From the NCBI RefSeq assembly GCF_030450125.1, contig NZ_CP123923.1:7163001-7227000 (forward strand): a stretch of DNA of 64,000 nucleotides. The letters are read 5' to 3'. The stretch is from Streptomyces sp. WP-1. Its GTDB lineage: Bacteria > Actinomycetota > Actinomycetes > Streptomycetales > Streptomycetaceae. Shown in pieces: positions 55,844-63,403 of this stretch. The translations under genes and the position numbers were made by a program. Within the stretch, counting starts at the first letter, position 1. Each line of letters opens with the position of its first letter. The notes under the pieces are model-generated. The model had not been told where the DNA came from and made no database searches. It was given only the letters and a program-made list of their open reading frames with translations.

Positions 55844-57698
55844 CGGTGTGCCAGCCGGCGCGCTGGACGATCGCCGCCTCGCCGTGCCGGTAGTGCTGGA
55901 GGATCCCGTCCAGGAAGCTCCAGGTGAGCTGGGGGACGAGGGCGGCCGCGGCGACGGACTCGCGGTCGACGCGGTGCCGATCGGTGAGCAGGTCGAGCAG
56001 CACCCGGGTGTCGTCGCCGTGGCCGAGCCGGGTGTCCTCGTCGTCGTGGCGCCGCATCGCCGCCACCATCGCCTCCGCGCCGGGGCACCGGTCGAACACG
56101 GTGCGGTAGAAGCCGTCGTGGCGGGCGTGCACCCCGCCGTCCACGGCGGTGAGCGACAGCTGGAGGTAGGTCAGGGCGATGACGTACGCCTTCCAGTCGC
56201 GCTGGCCCAGCTCGCGCAGGGTGCCGACGAACGCGACCGTGGTCGGCAGCGGCCGCATCCGGTCGGTGGGCAGCCCGGCGTAGCGGTCCCCGCGCGCTCG
56301 TTCGATGCCGCGCAGGAACATCTTGCCGTGGTTGAACTCCTCGGTCAGGTGCTTGACCAGTTCGGCCCGGATCACCGGGTCGGGGCAGGCGGCGACGGCG
56401 GCGCCGCAGTGCTGCCAGATCCCGGCGACGTAGTGGTAGTTCTCGACCATCCAGCCGTGCACCAGCGGGAGGGTGGGCTCCTCGGTGAGGCGGCGCCACA
56501 GCCGGTGTCCGTCGATGGCCGTCATCCAGCCCTCGACCAGCTTCTCCAGGTCGGCCGCCCCGGTGCCGCCGTCCCAGTCGCGCGCGGTGCGGGCGGTCAG
56601 GTCGCGGGCGGCGGTGGCGGGGGTGGGTCCCGTGCCCGGCGCGGCCGGGTCCTGGTCGGTGGCGCGCCCGGCGAAGGCGTAGGCGAGCGCGAGGGTCCGG
56701 CGGACGCCGGGGCGCGCGCTGCGCGGGCCGTGCGTCACGGAGTCGTAGATCTCGGCGGGCCACACCGGCAGTCCGTCGGCCTCGCCGCCGAGGGTGCGGA
56801 CGGGACCGTCCAGGGCGAGGGCCGGGGCCGCCTCGACCACGGTCGCCGACAGGCCCTCGGTGAACGTCTCCAGCCAGCGCACGATCATCTCGGCGACCAG
56901 GCTCACCGCGTTGAGCCAGTCGGCGAGTTCGGCCGCGGGCACGACGCGGGCGGCTTCCAGGGCGTGCCGCCAGTTGGAGCCGTGGCCGAGGCCGAGGTCG
57001 GTCTGCACATGCTCGAAGATCGCGTCGACCGCCTCGCGGGAGAGCACTCCCTGGTCGACCAGCATGGTGTGCCATCCGGCGACCGACTCGCGGTCCCCCG
57101 CGGTGTATTCCAGCAGCCCGGAGCAGATCGCGGCGGCCAGCGGGCCGTAGGCGGCGACCGTGCGCATGAGGTGGATCCACTCGACGGTCACCGGCCCGGG
57201 GCGGGCCTCGCGGACCAGGTCGCGGGGCAGCCCCAGCGCGGCCAGTCCGTTCTCGAAGTACGTGTCGTGGTCGGCCTCTTCGACCACATGGTGGGCCTGG
57301 AGGCGGATCAGGGGGTCGGGCCGCAGCGCGTCGGTGATGCCGCTGGCCATCCGGAACGGAGCCGCGGCCAGATAGTGGCGCGACTCCAGGAGGTAGGCGA
57401 GGACGGGCGCGGCGCCGTCGGTGCCGCGTGCCGCGCGGATGCGCCGCCACACGGGGTGGCCGTAGACGAACTCCAGGCTCGCCCGGTACTGGGCCTCGAC
57501 CAGCTGTTCGGCCTCGGCGGCCGGGAGGCACCGGTCGGCGGGACCGAGCCCGAGCGGGCGCAGCAGGGTGGTCAGCAGCGCCGTATGGCCGGCCGCGGCG
57601 AGCGGAAGCTCCACGGAATCCACGAGAATTACCGGTTCCGTTTTTTCTTCGCCATGGGAACGGGAAAGGTAGGGAACCGTCCTACGGAGCTTCGTCAA
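55836..57698 (-). CDS. Tandem haem-oxygenase-like diiron domain protein
   Basis: This 620-residue helical protein contains two copies of a haem-oxygenase-like (HDO/TenA-like) domain. The first is around 70-260 (HYLAAAPFRMAS ... HHVVEEADHDTYF) and the second around 400-600 (VENYHYVAGIWQHCG ... HLTEEFNHGKMFLRG ... DGGVHARHDGFYRTVF). Each has a Glu/His pattern suitable for a di-iron site. One domain may be catalytic and the other structural. The start is TTG 57698, with GGGAGAGAG 6 nt upstream. It follows the 33-residue peptide gene by 93 bp and overlaps the LuxC-like gene. The substrate is unknown. Confidence 0.75.
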   Translation of the reverse strand: MTKLRRTVPYLSRSHGEEKTEPVILVDSVELPLAAAGHTALLTTLLRPLGLGPADRCLPAAEAEQLVEAQYRASLEFVYGHPVWRRIRAARGTDGAAPVLAYLLESRHYLAAAPFRMASGITDALRPDPLIRLQAHHVVEEADHDTYFENGLAALGLPRDLVREARPGPVTVEWIHLMRTVAAYGPLAAAICSGLLEYTAGDRESVAGWHTMLVDQGVLSREAVDAIFEHVQTDLGLGHGSNWRHALEAARVVPAAELADWLNAVSLVAEMIVRWLETFTEGLSATVVEAAPALALDGPVRTLGGEADGLPVWPAEIYDSVTHGPRSARPGVRRTLALAYAFAGRATDQDPAAPGTGPTPATAARDLTARTARDWDGGTGAADLEKLVEGWMTAIDGHRLWRRLTEEPTLPLVHGWMVENYHYVAGIWQHCGAAVAACPDPVIRAELVKHLTEEFNHGKMFLRGIERARGDRYAGLPTDRMRPLPTTVAFVGTLRELGQRDWKAYVIALTYLQLSLTAVDGGVHARHDGFYRTVFDRCPGAEAMVAAMRRHDDEDTRLGHGDDTRVLLDLLTDRHRVDRESVAAAALVPQLTWSFLDGILQHYRHGEAAIVQRAGWHTDA

Positions 57699-57791
57699 TT
57701 CTCTCTCCCACGCCGGATGTCAGGTGTCCGCACTCGTCCTGACGTGCCGGTACCGCCCCGGTGGGGGCGGCACCGGCACGCGCGGGAACGT

Positions 57792-57893
57792 TTACTCGAC
57801 GACCGCGGCCCGCAGTTCCTGCGACGCCTCGGCGGCGCGCGCCTCGACGTCCGCGATCTCCTGGAGTTCCTCGATCGAGATTTCCTCGGCCAT
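57792..57893 (-). CDS. 33-residue acidic peptide, candidate RiPP-like precursor or scaffold
   Basis: The short gene encodes an acidic, helical peptide with the start MAEEISIEELQEIADVEA and the end QELRAAVVE. A textbook AAGGAG 8 nt before ATG 57893 and a TAA stop support it as real. It has no Cys, Ser only at two sites (I6 neighbour and A-S-Q) and no obvious core peptide, so it may be a leader-only scaffold or a carrier. It sits between a decayed peptide-type ABC exporter and the tandem diiron/LuxC-like enzymes, the arrangement expected of a precursor gene. No homologue is recognised. Confidence 0.6.
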   Translation of the reverse strand: MAEEISIEELQEIADVEARAAEASQELRAAVVE

Positions 57894-57975
57894 CGCATTC
57901 TCCTTCGTCAGTGCCGGCAGGTCGCCAACCTGAATACCGGCCGAATCGGGTTCCGGCAAGAAGATGTCCAATGGA

Positions 57976-58365
57976 TCAATGTGTTTCGGCCATTTGCCGA
58001 CGCACCAGTTCGTGCAGCCGCCCCGAGGTGTCCGCGAGCAGGTCGGCCGGGCTGCCCCGCTGGACCACGCGGCCGTCCTCCATGACGACGACCCGGTCCG
58101 CGTCCAGGGCCGTGGACAGGCGGTGGGCGATGACCGCACGGGTCGCCTCGTCGAGGAAGAGGATGCGGGGGCGGCGGATCAACGCCTGGGCGATCATCAG
58201 CCGTTGGCGCTGCCCGCCGAGACCGAGCCGCCGCCGGAGACGATGGTGTGCAGGCCCATCCGCATGCGCGCGATGTCCTCCGCGAGCCCCGCCGTCTCGG
58301 CCGCCGCCATCGCCTCCTCGGGGGTGTACGGCTCGGTGCCGCAGATGATGTCCAGGAGGGAGCAA
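57976..58365 (-). pseudogene. Decayed ATPase domain of an NHLM-type peptide-export ABC transporter
   Basis: Reading the minus strand, [23 protein letters not shown] and [21 protein letters not shown] match the segment before the ABC signature in NHLM-type bacteriocin exporters. A frameshift at the signature leads to [28 protein letters not shown] in the next frame. About 30 residues (D-loop to the strand before the switch) are then missing before [23 protein letters not shown] and a normal end ([13 protein letters not shown]). Walker A and the membrane domain are absent. The gene is thus truncated, frameshifted and internally deleted. Confidence 0.8.
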
Positions 58366-58628
58366 CCGCGCAGGCGCGGGCACGGCTTGTCGGCGACTTT
58401 TTCCCATGCGGCACGGCATCGTCGCGGGCGCGGGCCTGCCTCGGGCGGCGGGTCCGGCCCGGAGGCGGCCAGGGGCGGCCGGGGCGCCCGGATGTGCGGA
58501 AGCGCCGACCACGGTGCCTTGGTTGAGCATGCAATGTACAGATCCGCTGAAGCGGGGATTCCGGTATGGATCAGGGACGGAGCGTCATGGATCGATCGCT
58601 GAACGTGTCGTGCCGGGTGTGAGCGCTC
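58366..58628. other. Gene-free remainder upstream of the ABC remnant
   Basis: No gene or homologous remnant is visible between the ABC pseudogene and the phosphatase stop codon. This is where the lost 5' part of the exporter should have been. It includes a shorter AT-richer stretch near 58500-58620. Confidence 0.5.
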
Positions 58629-60773
58629 TCAGTCGCCGCGCGCCCGCAGGAGCAGCAGCGCCACATCGTCGCGCCGCGCCCCCGCCGGAACGCTGCGGCG
58701 CACCAGTTCGTCCGCGAGGGTCTCCAGCGGCAGGTCGCCCAGCTCCGCGAGCCGGGCGCCCAGTTCCGCCAGGGCGTCCTCGATGTCCACACCGGGGGAT
58801 TCCACCAGGCCGTCGGTGTAGAGGACGAGGACCGAACCGGGGGCGAGCGCGACCTCGGTCGTCGGGTACGCCGCCGACGCGTCGATGCCGAGCAGCGGAC
58901 CGCCGGCCAGGTCCAGCACCCGCACCTGCCCGTCGGGCCGCCTCAGCAGCGGCGGCGGATGCCCCGCGCGCGCCATCACCGCGAGCCCGGCCGCCGGGTC
59001 CAGGCGCAGATACAGACAGCTGGCGAACAGCTCCGCGCCCAGGTCGATCAGCAGCTGGTTGGTGCTGGCCATCACCTCGTGCGGGCCCTGCCCCACCGCG
59101 GTGTACGCCCGCACCCCGGTGCGCAGCTGCCCCATCAGGCCCGCCGCCGTCACGTTGTGCCCCTGCACGTCCCCGATCACCGCCGCCGTCAGGGGCCGGG
59201 CCGCGACCAGGTCGTAGAAGTCGCCGCCGATCTCCATGCCATGGGTGGCCGGCAGATACCGGGCCGCCGCCTCCACACCGGGCAGCGACGCCAGCGAGTG
59301 CGGCAGCAGCGCCTGTTGCAGCCCGTGCGCCAGCTGGTGCTCGGCGTCGTAGAGCATCGCGCGCTCCAGAGCCTGCGCGATCAGCCCGCCGAGGGCGGTC
59401 AGCACGGCCCGTTCGTCGGCGGGGAAGAGCCGGGGCTCGGGGTAGGCCAGCACGCAGGTGCCGACCGGCCGCCCGGAGGCGATCAGCGGCAGGTACGCCC
59501 AGGCCTCGAAGCCGTCCGGGCTCTCCTCCCGCTCCGGGTAGAGCCGTCCCATCTGCTCCCGGGACTCGAAGAACGCGGGCACCCCGCTGCTCAGCGCCCG
59601 CATGCCCGGCGTCCGTTCGGACAGCGGCAGCCCCTCGAACTGCTCCACCGTGCGCGGATCGTCGTATCCGCGATGCCCCAGCAGATGCAGCCGCCCGTTC
59701 TGGGGCGAGGCGATCGCCAGCGCCCGGCAGCCCACCGCGGGCGCCAGTTCCTCCCACACCAGCCGCACCACGTCCCGCACCCCCACCGCCTCGGTCAGCG
59801 CGCCCGCCAGGTTCAGTACCTGGGAGATCGTCACCAGCCGGGAAGGACCCGCCTCCACCGGCGCCGGGGCCGGTGCCGCGTCGGCCATCGGGCGTGTCCG
59901 GCCGATGCGCACGCTGAGCCCGGTCAGGTTCGGGTACAGCCGGAACGACAGCCAGTCGCCGGGCGGCCGCAGGGCCACGAAGGAGGTCGGCTGCTGGCTG
60001 AGCAGCGCGGCCCGGTAGCGGTCCTCGTAGGTCGGGTCGTTCAGCCAGGGCACCGAGAGCCACGGCAGGGTGCCGAGCAGTTCGTCCGGGGACCTGCCGA
60101 GCAGGGTGGCGGCGGCCGGGCTGACGTAGCCGATCCGCCCGTGCAGATCCAGCGACGCCAGGCCGTACGGCAGCCGCGCCACCATCCGCGCGGCCTCGAC
60201 GGAACCCAGGGTGCCCGCCACCTCGGGGCCGGGCGCCGCGAGCAGATCGTGCTCACGGCCCAGCGGGGTGCGTTCCTTCGCGGCCCGGGCGAGCCGCAGC
60301 GCCAGCCGCTTGCAGGCCGCGGTCAGCCGGACGCGCTCCTCGGTGGACAGCTCCGGCGGATGGCTCCCGGGCCAGGTCACGAACACCGCGCCGTACACCT
60401 CGTGGGCCGTCGCCAGCGGCAGCGCGGCCAGTGCGAACGGGTACGGCAGCACCACCGCGATCCGCGGATAGCGCCCCGCCATCTCCTCCTCGCCGCCCAC
60501 CCAGATCAGGCGCCGCTTGCGCACCGCGTCCGCGACCGGCACCGACGCGCCGAGCCCCAGCCGCTCCCAGGGCGCCGCGAAGGCCCGGGGCAGGCCCGCG
60601 TGGACCGCCATCTCCAGGACGGGCTCGTCGGGCCTGAGCAGGTACACGGCGCCGGAATGGGCGTGCACCTCCTCCATCATCGCGGCCAGGGCGAACGACA
60701 GCACCGGCTCGCCGGCCGGTGTCCCGGCGGCCGCCGCCCGCGAGGGCCCTGGCCCGTCGGACACGCCGCCCAC
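58629..60773 (-). CDS. GAF-PAS-GAF-SpoIIE serine phosphatase
   Basis: The product has 714 residues: an N-terminal GAF-like domain (~20-165), PAS (~190-290), a second GAF (~320-480) and a PP2C/SpoIIE phosphatase (~500-712) with metal Asp in EIGGDFYDLVA and IGDVQGHNVTA, YTDGLVESPG and RRDDVALLLLR. Unlike the phosphatase at 39749 it has no HATPase domain. It probably dephosphorylates a STAS antagonist in response to a small-molecule or redox signal, perhaps the STAS protein at 8288 or another. No partner is adjacent. Confidence 0.9.
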   Translation of the reverse strand: MGGVSDGPGPSRAAAAGTPAGEPVLSFALAAMMEEVHAHSGAVYLLRPDEPVLEMAVHAGLPRAFAAPWERLGLGASVPVADAVRKRRLIWVGGEEEMAGRYPRIAVVLPYPFALAALPLATAHEVYGAVFVTWPGSHPPELSTEERVRLTAACKRLALRLARAAKERTPLGREHDLLAAPGPEVAGTLGSVEAARMVARLPYGLASLDLHGRIGYVSPAAATLLGRSPDELLGTLPWLSVPWLNDPTYEDRYRAALLSQQPTSFVALRPPGDWLSFRLYPNLTGLSVRIGRTRPMADAAPAPAPVEAGPSRLVTISQVLNLAGALTEAVGVRDVVRLVWEELAPAVGCRALAIASPQNGRLHLLGHRGYDDPRTVEQFEGLPLSERTPGMRALSSGVPAFFESREQMGRLYPEREESPDGFEAWAYLPLIASGRPVGTCVLAYPEPRLFPADERAVLTALGGLIAQALERAMLYDAEHQLAHGLQQALLPHSLASLPGVEAAARYLPATHGMEIGGDFYDLVAARPLTAAVIGDVQGHNVTAAGLMGQLRTGVRAYTAVGQGPHEVMASTNQLLIDLGAELFASCLYLRLDPAAGLAVMARAGHPPPLLRRPDGQVRVLDLAGGPLLGIDASAAYPTTEVALAPGSVLVLYTDGLVESPGVDIEDALAELGARLAELGDLPLETLADELVRRSVPAGARRDDVALLLLRARGD

Positions 60774-60959
60774 CTCCTCCTACGGCCGCGTGTCGCATCC
60801 CGGATCAAGACTCCCCCGTGGCGGCGCCCGGCGCACGGCGAGCGCGCCCCGGGGGCGGTCCCGCCCTGGGGCGGGGTGCCGTCCGCGCCGGCCGGCGCCG
60901 GAGAACTTGATCGCGGGCTGGACAGGCGCGCCGCCGGGACCCCGCCTAGATTCGATGGG

Positions 60960-61247
60960 GTGGCACACACCTTCGAGGAACTGGTGCAGAAGCAGCGGGC
61001 GGCCGACACGGCCCACACCACGGTCGAGGACCTGCGGGAGACGTACGGGCCGCCGGCCGAACGGGGCATGACCGGCGCCCAGTCGGGCACCTACGAGACC
61101 GCCCTGCGGGCCTGGCGCGACCTCGCCCGCGATGTGCAGACCGCGGTGAGCGAGTACGCGAAGGAGACGGGCCGCCCGCGCGCCGAGATCGAGGCCGAGG
61201 TGGAGCGGGCCGCCGCGGCGCGGGAGAAGGAACCCCCGACCGGTTGA
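60960..61247 (+). CDS. Small helical protein of unknown function
   Basis: This 95-residue hydrophilic, mainly helical protein begins AHTFEELVQKQRAADTAHTTVEDLRETYG and ends Glu-rich. The start GTG at 60960 has no ribosome site. TAGATT (60947-60952) ends 7 nt upstream at a -10 position, so the transcript is probably leaderless. I recognise no family; similar small proteins are widespread in Streptomyces as far as I recall. Confidence 0.65.
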   Translation: MAHTFEELVQKQRAADTAHTTVEDLRETYGPPAERGMTGAQSGTYETALRAWRDLARDVQTAVSEYAKETGRPRAEIEAEVERAAAAREKEPPTG

Positions 61248-61271
61248 CGGGCGGCCGGGGGAAAGGCCCAT

Positions 61272-61682
61272 GTGAGCCGGTATTCGTCGCCGAACGCCGG
61301 GTACCCGCCGTTCATGAACACTGCCATGTACGAAGCGGCCACCAGCAGGCAGGTCTTCGGCTACGTCCTCATCCTGGTCGCCGGCATCGTCCTGGTCGGC
61401 GGGCTGATCTGGGCGTTCCGGCTGGGATTCAAGGTGCGTCAGCGCGAGCCCGCCCCGCCGCGCCCGGAGGAGCAGCCCAAGCTGCCGCCGACGGGCCCGG
61501 TCGGCGAGACCAGTGAGATGCGCGAGCCCCGCGAGGTGCCGAGGGCCGCCGACGGGAGCGAGCGGCTCACCCCGCACCAGGTCGACAACATCCGCTCCCA
61601 GCGCGCCGACGACCAGCGGCGTCCGCGCTGGTCGCCCGGGTCGAGCGGGTCCTTCGGCGGCGGTGGCGGCGGCCAGACCTGA
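61272..61682 (+). CDS. DUF6479-like single-pass membrane protein
   Basis: This ~136-residue protein has one membrane helix (FGYVLILVAGIVLVGGLIWAF) followed by a basic cytoplasmic stretch, a Pro-rich linker, the conserved LTPHQVDNIRSQRADDQ and a Gly-rich end (GSFGGGGGG). The layout matches a Streptomyces family of unknown function (DUF6479). GTG 61272 with a purine-rich GGGGGAAAGG upstream is used; ATG 61314 (MNTAMYEAA) is a serious alternative as many relatives begin there. Confidence 0.7.
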   Translation: MSRYSSPNAGYPPFMNTAMYEAATSRQVFGYVLILVAGIVLVGGLIWAFRLGFKVRQREPAPPRPEEQPKLPPTGPVGETSEMREPREVPRAADGSERLTPHQVDNIRSQRADDQRRPRWSPGSSGSFGGGGGGQT

Positions 61683-61817
61683 GCGGCCGCGCCGCGCGGG
61701 CCGCGTTTGCGGGGCGCCCCGAGTGGTTACCCGCACCGGACAGTCCAGACCAGGTCCGCGGGGCCGACACCACGCCGGTCCCGCCGGCCGCAGTACGCAG
61801 AGGGTGGATGACACGAC

Positions 61818-62003
61818 GTGATCGCGCAGCCGACCGAGCAGCCGGACATACCGCAGGCCGAGACGGGGTGGGCGCAGGCGCACAGCCGGCGGGACCGCCC
61901 GGATCTGAGGGTGCGTACCTGTGTGCCCGCCGTCCTGGACCGCACCGGGACCGCGCGGCCGGGAAACGGTCCCGAGGACACCATCGTGCGCGGCGAGGAC
62001 TGA
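61818..62003 (+). CDS. Possible small protein, doubtful
   Basis: This is a 61-residue frame starting GTG 61818 (MIAQPTEQPDIPQAETGW). It has fair G/C bias at third positions and a GAGGGTGG upstream, but at an unfavourable distance. No domain or homologue is recognised. It may be spurious. Confidence 0.3.
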   Translation: MIAQPTEQPDIPQAETGWAQAHSRRDRPDLRVRTCVPAVLDRTGTARPGNGPEDTIVRGED

Positions 62004-62039
62004 CCGCACGGCACACGCGCGGCCAGGGAGAAGTGCACC

Positions 62040-62074
62040 GGCCCGGCCCCTCGCACAGGCGAGGGAACCGGGCC
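62040..62074. terminator. GC-rich imperfect hairpin
   Basis: The arms beginning GGCCCGG and CCTCGC pair with GCGAGG and CCGGGCC, with small bulges, around a 4-nt loop. Confidence 0.5.
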
Positions 62075-62081
62075 GCCGCGC

Positions 62082-62105
62082 TGTCCGGCCCTCTGCGGCC
62101 GGACA
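62082..62105 (-). terminator. Hairpin terminator of the isochorismatase-like gene
   Basis: TGTCCGGCC and GGCCGGACA form a perfect 9-bp stem with a 6-nt loop, 6 bp past the stop codon. Confidence 0.7.
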
Positions 62106-62111
62106 CGGGCC

Positions 62112-62696
62112 TCAGCCGTGCGTCTTCGCCAGCAGCTCCAGGATCTCCGCCGTCGTACCGGTCTCGCCCAGGCGCGGGAAGATCTTCTCGACGCTGTGCG
62201 CGTGCGTCGCGGCGTCGCGGTCGGCCATCGCGTCGGTGGCCAGGGTGACGTGGTAACCCATGGCGTAGGCGTCACGCGCGGTGGACTCGACGCCGATGCT
62301 GGTGGCGATGCCGGTCAGCACGATCTGGGTGACACCGCGGCGGCGCAGCTGCACGTCCAGGTCGGTGCCGAACAGGGCGCTCCAGTTGTGCTTGGTGACC
62401 TGGATGTCGCCCGCGTGGCCGGTCAGTTCGTCGACGAGGACGTCCCAGCCCTCCGGGAACGCCGCGCCGCCGCCCTGCTGCTCGGTGCGGCCGGGCATGA
62501 CGTCGCCGAAGTCGGCGGCGAAGGAGACCCGGACCAGGACGACGGGCAGGTTCCGGGCGCGGAACGCCTCGGCCAGCTCCACCGAGCGGGACAGCACGTC
62601 GGCGCCCGAGTGCGGCTGGGTGGGGGATCCCACGATGCCGCGCTGGAGGTCGATCACGACGAGGGCGGTACGGGGGTCGAGCGTGGTGAGCGACAT
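62112..62696 (-). CDS. Isochorismatase-like hydrolase lacking the catalytic Cys
   Basis: The product has 194 residues. The family Asp is in ALVVIDLQRGI and the Lys in VTKHNWSALFGTDLD, but where cysteine hydrolases have C-V-x-x-T this reads GIATSIGVESTARDA, with Gly replacing Cys. Gly at this place also occurs in PhzD, an isochorismatase that needs only the Asp, so hydrolysis of a vinyl ether is still possible. It is 124 bp beyond the MarR gene on the same strand and may be controlled by it. Confidence 0.85.
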   Translation of the reverse strand: MSLTTLDPRTALVVIDLQRGIVGSPTQPHSGADVLSRSVELAEAFRARNLPVVLVRVSFAADFGDVMPGRTEQQGGGAAFPEGWDVLVDELTGHAGDIQVTKHNWSALFGTDLDVQLRRRGVTQIVLTGIATSIGVESTARDAYAMGYHVTLATDAMADRDAATHAHSVEKIFPRLGETGTTAEILELLAKTHG

Positions 62697-62820
62697 GAGT
62701 CGGTCAGGCCTTTCGGGGGTTGTTTCGGGGTTCGTTCAGGGCCGTGCGGGGTCGCGCACGGGCTCGAACGGGCGTGCGGGGGTGCGCACGTTCTTCCGGT
62801 GGTCGCGGCCCTTGCGGTGA

Positions 62821-63258
62821 CTACGGCCGCGACAGCCGCTGCATCAGTTCCAGCGCCGTCAGGATCGTCTGCCGTTCCTCGTCGCTGTACCGCTCCTGGA
62901 AGGCGCGTGCCAGCCACTCCTCGCGCACCTGCTTGTTGCCCTCGACGCGGGCCCGGCCGGCGTCGGTCAGGGTGACCAGCTGGCGGCGGCCGTCGTCCGG
63001 GTCGGGGGCGCGGCGGATCAGATCGTGCTGCTCCAGCCCGGCCAGCGTGGTGGCCATGGACTGCGGGCGCACCCCCTCGGCGGCGGCCAGCGCGCTCGCC
63101 GTCGCCGCGCCGTGCTTGCCGACCAGGGTCAGCGCCGACTCCTGGGACGGAGTCAGGTCCGCGTCCTGGGCGACCTCGCGGATACGGCGCCGCAGCCGGC
63201 TGAACGCCACCCGCAGCTCGCGCGCCGCCCGGACCGCCGCGTCGGAGATGTCTTCCAT
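62821..63258 (-). CDS. MarR-family transcriptional regulator
   Basis: This 145-residue winged-helix dimer contains LTPSQESALTLVGKHGAATASALAAAEGVRPQSMATTLAGLEQHDLIRRAPDPDDGRRQLVTLT, the canonical MarR HTH and wing, flanked by dimerisation helices. A GGACAG-A-CTGTCC palindrome 23 bp before its start suggests autoregulation. The divergent FAD-oxidase gene (63404) and the isochorismatase-like gene behind it are likely targets. MarR proteins usually respond to phenolic ligands. The start ATG at 63258 is preceded by AGGGTGA. Confidence 0.9.
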   Translation of the reverse strand: MEDISDAAVRAARELRVAFSRLRRRIREVAQDADLTPSQESALTLVGKHGAATASALAAAEGVRPQSMATTLAGLEQHDLIRRAPDPDDGRRQLVTLTDAGRARVEGNKQVREEWLARAFQERYSDEERQTILTALELMQRLSRP

Positions 63259-63280
63259 GCCGGTCACCCTAAGTCCGCCA

Positions 63281-63293
63281 GGACAGACTGTCC
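63281..63293. promoter_or_regulatory. Palindromic operator at the marR promoter
   Basis: GGACAGACTGTCC has perfect 6-bp arms around one base in the 145-bp divergent region. CTGTTCAG nearby (63302) resembles another half-site pair. Confidence 0.6.
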
Positions 63294-63403
63294 AGCCGAA
63301 ACTGTTCAGCTTTGCCTGAAGAACGCTCGGGTACTCGTCGCACGGCCCGAGAGCCCCCGGAAGGCGGCCGGAGAAGACGGCCCGGCGGGAGCGAGGAGCG
63401 CGG

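Larger units (their letters stand above)
61683..62111. other. Intergenic region with one doubtful small gene and two hairpins
   Basis: This stretch of 429 bp lies between the DUF6479-like gene and the isochorismatase-like gene. Besides a possible 61-residue gene and the terminators listed separately, I see nothing else. Confidence 0.5.

Noticed and set aside
57908..58534. A 208-codon minus-strand frame over the ABC remnant
   Set aside because: It is out of frame with every recognisable ABC segment; the meaningful pieces lie in the two other frames, which shows a pseudogene instead.
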